From positions 4,737,809 through 4,801,808 of the forward strand of contig NW_004624781.1 in the NCBI RefSeq assembly GCF_000247695.1: a stretch of 64,000 bases of DNA, in the 5' to 3' direction. This DNA comes from Heterocephalus glaber. Its lineage: Eukaryota; Chordata; Mammalia; Rodentia; Bathyergidae. Under the pieces are notes generated by a model. The model was not told where the DNA came from. It saw only the letters and a list, made by a program, of their open reading frames with translations, and did no database searches. Made by a program: the position numbers and the translations under genes. Shown piece by piece: positions 56,713-64,000 of this stretch. Every line of letters begins with the position of its first letter. The first letter of the stretch is position 1.

Positions 56713-57072
56713 GTGAGTGTCCGCTTCCCTGCTGCTGGCTCAGGGCTCTCGGAGCCCGGGTTGTTCCCCACACATCTTTCTCATGAGCAAGCAGCACGGG
56801 CCAGACACTGACTTCGAGCCAGGCTCTAGCCGGCCCCAGCCTGCCACTCCTGTGCGCCCTCTGTGGCCTCAGCTCCCTGCTGTGTTAAAATGAGTGCGAG
56901 TCTGATCCCAGCTCCTGCAACTGTATTCACAAAGGGAATCCAAACTACAGAACAGACAGGGGAGGCCGGGGACCTGGCGTTCTGGACGCTCGTCCTCCAA
57001 CTCCCACTAAGGCTGCTCCCAGGGCCCTGGCCAGACTCCTGAACTTTCTGATCCTGACAGAAAGATACTGAG

Positions 57073-57225
57073 GAGCCAGGTGTGATGGCACACACCTGTA
57101 ATCCCAGCACTCAGGAGGCTGAGGCAGGAAGACTGCTTCAGTGTTGAGGCCAGCCTGGGCTACATTGTGAGTTCAAACCCAGCCTGAACTACAGAGCAAG
57201 ACTCTATCTCAAAAAGAAAAGAAAT
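57073..57225 (+). mobile_element. B1 SINE
   Basis: AGCCAGGTGTGATGGCACAC, internal duplication, CTATCTCAAAAAGAAAAGAA. Confidence 0.92.
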
Positions 57226-57249
57226 AGCACAGGCAGACCTTATGAAAGG

Positions 57250-57253
<4 letters not shown>

Positions 57254-57287
<34 letters not shown>
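57254..57287. repeat. (TA)n microsatellite
   Basis: About 17 uninterrupted AT/TA units, 30 bp after a B1 tail. Confidence 0.97.
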
Positions 57288-57290
<3 letters not shown>

Positions 57291-57578
57291 CTAATCAGGT
57301 AGGCTGAAAATCAAGATTGTCTCTACATTTAGTGCTGAGCTTCCCAGCAGCCAAGGCCAAAAGGGAAACAGAGTAGAGAAGTGGTCTGTGACTGATGAGG
57401 TCAGGAGACCAGGGGCCTTTAGAGCAGGAGGTGGCCTTGAACAGTGAGCACTTGGCAGGGCTGCCGCCCATCCCCTTCTCGGGGTGGCTGTGCCCCAGGC
57501 CGTCCCTGCACCAAGCCCAGGCTCAGCCCCTCCCGTCCCAGCCGCCTGAGCCTGACGCCTGCCGGTCTCACCCCACAG

Positions 57579-57786
57579 GGAGTACTGCCAGAGGGCGCTG
57601 AGGAAGCCCGCGCAGGACTGCTCGGCCTACACGCTCTCCTTTGACACCGCCGTTTTCATCATAGAGAGCACGCGGCGGCGGGTGGCGGTGGAGGCCACGC
57701 TGGAGAACAGGGGCGAGAACGCCTATAGCGCGGTGCTGAACATCTCCCAGTCCCCCAACCTGCAGTTCGCCAGCCTGATCCAGAAG
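57579..57786 (+). CDS. ITGA11: ITGA11 exon 20 (alpha-11-specific insert, calf-1)
   Basis: 208 bp: one base completes Met803, then residues 804-872. It begins EYCQRALRKPAQDCSAYTLS. The literature describes a 22-residue insert particular to alpha-11 at about 804-826, which falls exactly at the start of this exon; its two Cys residues are kept. It continues into ESTRRRVAVEATLENRGENA and the sequon Asn-Ile-Ser, in calf-1. Acceptor CCCCACAG, donor GTGAGG. The insert separates alpha-11 from alpha-10. Confidence 0.96.
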
Positions 57787-58610
57787 GTGAGGCCCGGCGC
57801 CCTGCCCGCCCAGCTGCATCCCGTGGGTCCCAGGCCCCAGGTGCAGTCTCGTCCTCACTGGTCTCTGTGCATGTGGAGACAGAGTGCTGGAGCAAGGGCA
57901 CCGGGCCTGTGGTCCCCACCTCTGCTGCCCAGAGCTGCCCTCCCCGAGAACACACCCAGAGGGGAGGTGAGCCGAGTTGGGGCCGCCAGCCTGGGCTCAG
58001 TGTCCCGAGCAAACACGCTGCCCCTACTGCCCAGGGTGACAGAGTGGCTGTCACCGTTTCGCACAGCCGCTCCTGTCCAGGGGCCGCATGACCTGGAACA
58101 CACGGTGGGCACTGAGCCCCGTCTCAGCCTGGCTGTCTCCTGCATGCGGCGCCCATCTCCCCTCAGCCAGTGGTGGGAAGAGACAGACAGGCAAGCGGCC
58201 CCAAAAGCCAGGCAGGAAGCCAGGGCCAGGACAGTGGCCTGCACACCCCAGGTGGACGGAGCACAGGCCCCAAGCTGGCCTCGAGTCCCCCCTCCGACCC
58301 CACACCACTGTCCTGTGGTCTGAGCCAGGGATCGCCCTCTGGGCCGCAGTCCCACCAGTAAGGCGCAATCGGAGGGCTGGCAGAGCGGGCCCGGGTACCT
58401 GCCCCTCCTCGCCCGCATTGCCGAGGGTGACCCTGCCCTGGTGTCAGCCACCCGGTCTTTGCCTCCGGAGCCTCTGAGTCCCAGCAGGCCATGCGCCAGG
58501 CTTCACGTGGGCAGTGGGCGATGGGCAGCCTCCGGGTTGGGGTCAGTGGTAGTGAGGTGGCACTGAGGTGGCCCGCCTCACTGCGGGCCTGGTGTCCCTG
58601 CCCACCCCAG
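57787..58610 (+). other. ITGA11: Intron 20
   Basis: 824 bp, GC-rich with many chance open frames on both strands. No repeat or second gene recognised. Confidence 0.86.
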
Positions 58611-58709
58611 GACGACTCGGACAGCAGCATCGAGTGTATGAACGAGGAGTGGAGGCTGCACAAGAAAGTCTGCAACATCAGCTACCCCTTCTTCAGGGCC
58701 AAGGCCAAG
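58611..58709 (+). CDS. ITGA11: ITGA11 exon 21 (calf-1)
   Basis: 99 bp, 33 whole codons (residues 873-905). It reads DDSDSSIECMNEEWRLHKKV then CNISYPFFRAKAK. Two Cys residues and an Asn-Ile-Ser sequon are present. Several positions differ from human, e.g. EEWRLHKK for EERRLQKQ (from memory). The donor, GTTGGA, departs from the consensus at +3 to +5. The exon end is set by the frame and by exon 22 starting VAFR. Confidence 0.94.
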
Positions 58710-59763
58710 GTTGGAGCCTGCAAGGCCAGTGGGCGGCCCGCAGGGCTTTGGTGTGAAGCTCCCTTTTACTCCCTGGAAACACTGAAATGAGGCTCCCTTC
58801 CCTCGAAGCCCCCAGCACTCCCCACCCTCGGGCTGATCCCGCACCCTTTATCTGCCCACTCTTCACACTGGCAGCCTCTGCCTCCGAGCCATGCATGCAC
58901 CTCACCTCCTGGCCTCCTGCCACCCATGTGCTTGGGAGGCCCCAGGGAAGAAGCCAAGTGTGTGACCCGGGGAGGCAGTATGTAGAGGGGAGGGTGTCTG
59001 GTCATCAGCCCTGGGCGCGGGGCAGCCACAGAGGGCCGGGGAGCAGACCTGAGGCCAAGCTGCTTGCAGATGGGAAGCAGAAGAGAGGAGCTGGGGGTGT
59101 GGCCCAGATGGCAGTGCTGTGCCCAGGAGCAGGGGCTTCAAGGCTGGGGAAGGGAGAAACACATGTGGCCTTGGGCTCCTTGTTAGAGCTTCCCCAGGAC
59201 CCCTAAGTCCGGGGCTCCTGGACTCCGGAGAGAGAGGCAATACAACCCCCAGCCCCCAACACCTGGGAGATGACTCCCGGCCTCCTGGGGGGCAGAAGGG
59301 CTGGCACAGCACCCCATAACGATGCCCCCGTAGGGCGGGAGGAGGTCAGGGGTCAGATGTGGCCAGGACAGTCGGGGCCCCTTGCCCCAGGACCAGGGCA
59401 GCAGTGTGGCATTGGGCTGCAGGTGGAGGGGGTCAGTGCCCTGTGGACCTGCCGGTGGCCGTGACCCCATCTGGGCCCTCCCCCTGCACCATGAGTGCCC
59501 CCTACACCCTGAAAGTCCTGCTGGGAATCCAGCATGGCTCCCTTCTAGCTGACTCGATAAAAACAAGAGAAGGCGGGGCATGGGGTGACACCTGTAATCC
59601 TAGCTCTCTCTCGGGAGGCTGAGGCAGAAGAACTGCTATGAGTTCTAGGCCAGCCTGAACCACATAGGAAGACCCCGTCTCTCTTCCCTGTGACCGCGGG
59701 TGAGGGTGACAGAGGCCGGGCTGTGGGAAAGGCAGTTCTAGGCCCTCTGTGCCCTTCCTGCAG
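58710..59763 (+). other. ITGA11: Intron 21
   Basis: 1054 bp. A shortened B1 (59572-59685) sits about 80 bp before exon 22. The rest is unassigned. Confidence 0.86.
59572..59685 (+). mobile_element. Shortened B1 SINE
   Basis: GGCGGGGCATGGGGTGACAC to GAAGACCCCGTCTCTCTT. It ends about 80 bp before exon 22. Confidence 0.82.
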
Positions 59764-59840
59764 GTGGCTTTCCGGCTGGACTTCGAGTTCAGCAAGTCTG
59801 TCTTCCTGCACCACCTGGAGATCCAGCTCAGCTCTGGCAG
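59764..59840 (+). CDS. ITGA11: ITGA11 exon 22 (calf-1)
   Basis: 77 bp: residues 906-930 plus two bases of Ser931. It reads VAFRLDFEFSKSVFLHHLEI then QLSSG. Human has ELAAG at the end, from memory. Acceptor CCTTCCTGCAG, donor GTCAGG. Confidence 0.95.
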
Positions 59841-60032
59841 GTCAGGCTCACCCTTCCCTGCCTGTCCCACCTGCTCCAAGCTCTGTCCCCTGCTCCAGCC
59901 TGGGGGCCCAGGCCAGGCACAAGTGCGATCCAAGCAGCAATGTGCATCTCACCTGTGGCAGCAAACTGGAGAGCAGTGAGAGCCCTGTCCAGATGTCCAT
60001 CAGGCCTCACAGCCAGCTGTAAAGATTAGCAA

Positions 60033-60160
60033 AGCTGGGCGAGGTGGCTCACACCTGTAATCCTAGCACTCAGGAGGCTGAGGCAAGAGTGCCGGGAGTT
60101 TGAGGCCAGCCTGGACTACGTAATGAGATTCTGTCTCAAAAAACAAACAAAACCCAAAAG
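60033..60160 (+). mobile_element. B1 SINE without the duplicated unit
   Basis: AGCTGGGCGAGGTGGCTCAC to GTCTCAAAAAACAAACAAAA; only one GGCCAGCCTGGACTACG unit. Confidence 0.88.
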
Positions 60161-60194
60161 TCAGCAAAGCAAGGGCTATTCCCCATACCACCCT

Positions 60195-60285
60195 TCAAAC
60201 AACAGGTAAGACAAGGGAGGCTCAGAGTGGTTGAGTGAATTCCCCAGTGACACACAGCATGTAAATGGTACGGCTGGGAGCTGAG
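60195..60285 (-). mobile_element. MIR-like SINE, antisense
   Basis: GAGGCTCAGAGTGGTTGAGT, CACACAGCATGTAAATGG. Confidence 0.7.
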
Positions 60286-61224
60286 CATTAGTTATCCTCC
60301 TGCCCCATTCCCTCCCTCTCCCTGGAAATTCTTCCATTTTTAAGAGACCTTCCCCGCTCCATGTGTGCTGTCTGGCCCCAGGCCTCCTGGAGGTGGCTGC
60401 TGTGTGTCCACAGCAGGACTTTCCCTGTGTGGGAGCAAACGCGCTTCCTTTCACTCACAACCCCCTCTGCAGGGCATGGGGGCCCTGTCTGCGCTGGAGC
60501 CTCATAAACAAACAGCCGAGATCCTCAGCTAAGGCACAGATGCTGCAGGCAAACCATGCACCACACTCCCTGCACGCACCGCAGGGTCACAGGGGCAAGG
60601 ACCCCAAGCCTCACTGTGTGGCAGATGCATACTCCTGGGGCTCCCGGCCCCCTCCTGAAAGCACATCCCCGCTCACCTGAATGGTCGGTCCAGTCTGGGG
60701 TGTCTGAGTTCAGGTGGCCCAGGGGGCACACAGGTCTGTGTGCTTCAGGGGCCCCCTTTCTCACTGAACCCCTCTCAGGGGTCACAGCATCAAAGTGGGA
60801 AGCCCAGTGTCGGGGAGAAGCTGAGGCCGTGTGTGCTCCTGCCCTGGGAAGTCAGTGACTAGGACCATGTGCCTGCTGGGTGTCTCTGAGGCCCCCTCCA
60901 TACCTTCCACACCCAGGAGAAGGCAGCAGGAGTCACAGCGGCCAGTCAGGGGCAGATGCGCGCCCTGCTGTCCCTCCCCAGGGCAGGGCGGCAGCAAGGA
61001 CATCCCTGCATCCTGTGACACACAGCAAAAGGCCCCGCACCCTGGAGGCCATCAGCTGGCCCTTACCCGGCTGGCACACACCTGGGTATTCTCCTTCCTG
61101 TCCTAGGCCAGCTGGCCTGTCCCCTCCGCTGCCTCAGGTCCCTCCTGTGCTGTGAGCAGCCAGGACACGAAGGTAAGCTGGGGGAGGGAGGAAGGGCCCC
61201 TTCCTGACCCAACTGTCCCCACAG

Positions 61225-61314
61225 TGACAGTGACGAGCAGGACAGCACAAAGGAGGACAACACAGCCCTCCTGCGCTTCCACCTCAAGTATGAGGCCGAT
61301 GTCCTCTTCACCAG
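61225..61314 (+). CDS. ITGA11: ITGA11 exon 23 (calf-1/calf-2)
   Basis: 90 bp: one base completes Ser931, residues 932-960, then two bases of Arg961. It reads DSDEQDSTKEDNTALLRFHL then KYEADVLFT. The acidic stretch is a loop with several changes from human; the RFHLKYEADVLFT strand is kept. Acceptor TGTCCCCACAG, donor GTGGGC. Confidence 0.95.
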
Positions 61315-62068
61315 GTGGGCGCCAGCGAGTGAGGGAGGGCAGTGGGGAGGAGGCTCGGGTGGATCCCCTGCTGGGTCCCCCATGCAGTACCAGCGCTGAG
61401 GGATGCTGGGTGTGTCCCTGACGGGTCGCCCCATCCGCTGGGGGAGGAGGACACCCAGGCCCAAGCTCCTGGCATGGGCAGGGGGCAGTGGGAGGTACCC
61501 CACCCCAATACAGGCAATAAGAGGGTTTTAAAATAATAAGAAAAATTTAAAAGTGTTACAAACTGCGAGTGGTGGCACACACCTGTAATCCCAGCACTCG
61601 GGAGGCTGAGGCAGGAGGATCATTTGCTAGTTCAAGGCCAACCTGGGCTACATAGCAAGACCCTGTCTCAAAAACTCTGCAAAATGTCCATGTGCCACGT
61701 GTCACCATTTTGCACAAGCAGTTCTAAAACATCACTAGGAAACAACCCACCCACCACGGACACAATCACCTGCCCCACTCACAAGCCACCAGCTGATGAC
61801 ATGGGGTGGCAGGGCAGGACCCCCAGGCCATCCAGAGGCTAGGTGGGCACAGTGGGTGGGTAAAGAGGCTGGTAGCTGGCTCTGTGACTCTCGCCACCCT
61901 ATGGGGCAGACAGCAGGCTGATGGCAGCACCTGTCCTCACTGGACCACAGGATCCAGGACCAAAGAACCCCAGTCCTCATGGTCTGGGGGAGGCAGGCCC
62001 CACGCCCCCTTCCTTCAGTTCTTCCAGCCAACAGTGACAGTGCTCATGCCACACTGTTCCGTCCGCAG
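61315..62068 (+). other. ITGA11: Intron 23
   Basis: 754 bp with one short B1 (61563-61675). Otherwise unassigned. Confidence 0.87.
61563..61675 (+). mobile_element. B1 SINE without the duplicated unit
   Basis: GAGTGGTGGCACACACCTGT to AAGACCCTGTCTCAAAAA. Confidence 0.88.
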
Positions 62069-62159
62069 GGGCAGCAGCCTGAGCCACTATGAGGTCAAGC
62101 CCAACAGCTCCCTGGAGAGATACGACGGCATCGGGCCTCCCTTCAGCTGCGTCTTCAAG
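62069..62159 (+). CDS. ITGA11: ITGA11 exon 24 (calf-2)
   Basis: 91 bp: one base completes Arg961, then residues 962-991. It reads GSSLSHYEVKPNSSLERYDG then IGPPFSCVFK. An Asn-Ser-Ser sequon is present. Human has Ser for the first Gly and FR for the last FK, from memory. Acceptor TCCGCAG, donor GTATGG. Confidence 0.95.
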
Positions 62160-63701
62160 GTATGGCTCAGGGGCAGCCAGGCAGAGGCTAGGACCGAGGA
62201 CCCCACAGGGAGGGGAGGACTCGGAAATCAGCCCCTGCGGCTGGAGTCTGACCTCAACCTTGCCATGTGTTCACTGAGTGATTTTTGGCAAGTTTCTTAC
62301 CCTTTCCCGGTCTTGGTTGTCAAAAACAAGCAGGCAGGACTGAGGAGGTGTGTATCAGAGATTAGGGATGCCTGCCTAAAAATTTTTAAATAGTAAAAAA
62401 CAATGATTTAAACACCAGGCTTTACACTCACCCATTAAAGAAGTCCAGGGTTGACAGTTTCCCAAAGTCATCCAGGAGGAGGTCTTTTGTTTCACTGTCC
62501 TCAGCCTCAAGTTCACTTCATACTCCAAGGTGGCTACAGCTCCAGCCATCACAATCTGATTCCAGGCAGCAGGCCCTCTCCCTACTCCCTGGCAATCCCT
62601 CACACTTCCAGTTACCTCTCATTGTCCAAAGCCTTGTGCTTCAGCCGTAAGGGGAGCTGGGAAGTGGGTGGGCTCTTTTTGTCTTGGTTCTACTCCTAGG
62701 CAGAAGGGAAACTTAGCTCTCTCAGTGCGGAGACCGCCCTCAGCCTGGCCTGTGTTTATCCATCCCACGGCTATATGGGAGCGGGGCTGCAGACACCTGA
62801 GCCCTACACGCCCTGTCCAAGAGAGGCCAAACAGCTCTCCACGTCACCAGCCCAGGGAGCAGGAACTCCCAACACTCACCAAAGAGTGGCTGTCACCACA
62901 TCAATGGCGGTCACCGTCTCCACGCCTGGCCTTGATAGGACACAATGGGCTCTTTTGACCCAGAGGAGGTAGAAATGAGACTGGACCACATATTGCAAGC
63001 ACACAGGCTCCTAGACAGGCAAAGCTTTAGTGGGGCAGCAGGGAAGGGGCAAGAGGGGCTCTAGCTGACTCTGGGCTTGGGCTGAGGGGGGAGCAGTTGT
63101 CCAAGGAAGGAAAGAGCAGCAGGTGTTTAGTGACTTTCTGGGCTCCTCAAGTCTTATAATCCCACTGGCCGGGGCTTGGTTCCAAAAGATATTTTTCTTC
63201 TCATGATGGATTCGGATCACAAGGACCCGCCCAAAAGAGAGAACGAATGACAGGCCAATCTCTTTAATGAACACAGATGCAAAAATCCTCAGAAAGATAC
63301 TGGCAAAGAAAATGCAGCAAATCATTAAAGTGACAAGGCTTCATCCCAGAAGAGCAGGGATGGCTTAATGTACGCAAATCACTCAGTGGAACCCATGCCC
63401 TGCCGTGCTCCAAGGGTCACCATGTAGTGCACCTGGGGGCATCATCCCGCCTCTGTCCCACCACAGCGCCCATCTCAGCCTCAGCCAGCACCCCCTCGCC
63501 CAGGGCGCTGAGTGACGGGCCCCGGGAGCCCACCCTCCCCGCCCAGAGTCCCAAGCACTGATGTCCACGCAGCCTGGCTGGGACCTGGATTTGGCAGAGC
63601 TTTGCAGCCTCTGCTGTGAGGATGCCGGGCGGAGGGGCCACCATGGTCCATTCTCCCGTCCCTCGGCTTCCCTAAACACACCAACCCCCCTTCGGCTGCA
63701 G
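62160..63701 (+). other. ITGA11: Intron 24
   Basis: 1542 bp. A MIR-like piece may lie at about 62265-62335. A sense-strand L1 ORF2 fragment lies at about 63235-63390. 62400-63180 holds nothing I can name. Confidence 0.86.
63235..63390 (+). mobile_element. L1 ORF2 fragment, sense
   Basis: GGCCAATCTCTTTAATGAAC, ATGCAAAAATCCTCAGAAAG and GGCTTCATCCCAGAAGAGCA follow the reverse-transcriptase region of L1 ORF2. It is the only sense-strand L1 piece in the window. Not intact. Confidence 0.85.
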
Positions 63702-63815
63702 ATCCAGAACCTGGGCTTCTTCCCCATCCACGGAGTGACGGTGAAGATCACCATTCCCGTGGCCACCAGGGGTGGCAACCGCCTGCTAGTGCTGAGGGAC
63801 TTCCTCACCGACCAG
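63702..63815 (+). CDS. ITGA11: ITGA11 exon 25 (calf-2)
   Basis: 114 bp, 38 whole codons (residues 992-1029). It reads IQNLGFFPIHGVTVKITIPV then ATRGGNRLLVLRDFLTDQ. It aligns throughout with human, which has LFPIHGMMMKITIPI here (from memory). Acceptor TTCGGCTGCAG; donor GTACCA is weak at +4/+5. The intron that follows is only 121 bp. Confidence 0.95.
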
Positions 63816-63936
63816 GTACCAGGCCCCTGAAGCCGGCACAGGGGCGGGGTTCCTGGGTCCCCAGACTCCAGCTCCCTCCTCCGGGGCCAGGGCAGAGGTA
63901 GGGAGCCGAGTCCCACAGTCTGTGTCCCCCATGCAG

Positions 63937-64000
63937 GCGAACATGTCCTGTAATGTCTGGGGGAACACCACCGAGTACCGGCTCACCCCCACGGATGAGG
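63937..64000 (+). CDS. ITGA11: ITGA11 exon 26 (calf-2), cut by window end
   Basis: The first 64 bases of the exon, starting Ala1030 after CCCATGCAG. It reads ANMSCNVWGNTTEYRLTPTD then E. Two sequons, Asn-Met-Ser and Asn-Thr-Thr, are present. The rest of calf-2, the transmembrane helix and the GFFKR-type tail must lie to the right of the window. Confidence 0.95.

Larger units (their letters stand above)
56713..57578 (+). other. ITGA11: Intron 19
   Basis: 866 bp with a B1 SINE (57073-57225) followed by a (TA)n microsatellite. No gene seen. Confidence 0.88.
59841..61224 (+). other. ITGA11: Intron 22
   Basis: 1384 bp with a B1 (60033-60160) and a MIR-like segment (60195-60285). 60290-61210 is GC-rich with no gene or repeat named. 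Confidence 0.87.
24297..64000 (+). other. ITGA11: ITGA11 gene, exons 3 to 26 (partial at both ends)
   Basis: Twenty-four exons joined at GT/AG junctions give one open reading of 995 codons. It begins with the last base of a Trp codon and runs off the window in exon 26. By family knowledge the product is a single-pass membrane receptor for fibrillar collagen, working with integrin beta-1 on fibroblast-type cells. Domains in order: beta-propeller part 1 (exons 3-5), I domain (exons 6-10), propeller part 2 (exons 10-15), thigh (16-18), genu region (19) and calf domains (20-26). Residue numbers in the exon entries assume colinearity with human alpha-11. ITGA10 is the closest alternative. The insert at exon 20, the GYYNRR segment of the I domain and near identity throughout decide for ITGA11. 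Confidence 0.97.

Noticed and set aside
57682..58323. 213-codon open frame
   Set aside because: It begins inside exon 20 and reads through the donor into intron 20; the part after LIQK has no integrin similarity.

Overview
The window is a piece of a placental mammal genome. It holds the middle of one protein-coding gene on the + strand, integrin alpha-11 (ITGA11), the collagen-binding alpha subunit that pairs with integrin beta-1. Twenty-four exons can be read: exons 3 to 25 complete and the first 64 bases of exon 26. Every junction keeps the reading frame, with AG acceptors and GT donors. The joined reading matches human alpha-11, as I remember it, without an indel from about residue 55 to 1050 of 1188. 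The upstream exons (signal peptide and exon 2) and the downstream exons (end of calf-2, transmembrane helix, cytoplasmic tail) lie outside the window.

The repeats point to a non-murid rodent. There are many monomeric B1 SINEs with the internal duplication, tRNA-derived ID-like SINEs, and B1-ID dimers (B1-dID type, described from several non-murid rodent families). The ID consensus, with its box around GATTTAGCTCAGTGGTTCC, looks to me most like beaver (Castor). That last step is inference from memory.

Layout. 1-24296 is intron sequence upstream of exon 3, most likely intron 2. It opens with about 5 kb of old antisense L1 carrying younger insertions. Then come mostly unassigned intronic DNA, a 55-bp-period minisatellite (11.9-12.2 kb), a strong CTCF-like motif (12.4 kb), a (CG)n(CA)n tract (18.75 kb) and a motif-rich enhancer candidate (18.8-20.1 kb). 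24297-29683 carries exons 3-5, the first part of the beta-propeller. 32616-40562 carries exons 6-10, the inserted collagen-binding I domain with a complete MIDAS; intron 7 holds a fairly intact, 5'-truncated L1. 46403-51557 carries exons 11-15, the rest of the propeller with three Ca-binding loops. 53092-64000 carries exons 16-26, the thigh, genu and calf domains, including the 22-residue insert particular to alpha-11 at the start of exon 20.

I see no second gene, no structural RNA gene, no CRISPR array and no undescribed gene system. The observations worth a second look are non-coding: an unusually regular minisatellite beside a CTCF-like site, candidate regulatory clusters, retroelement insertions with visible target-site duplications (one a SINE reduced to its last dozen or so bases), and two unusual splice donors.
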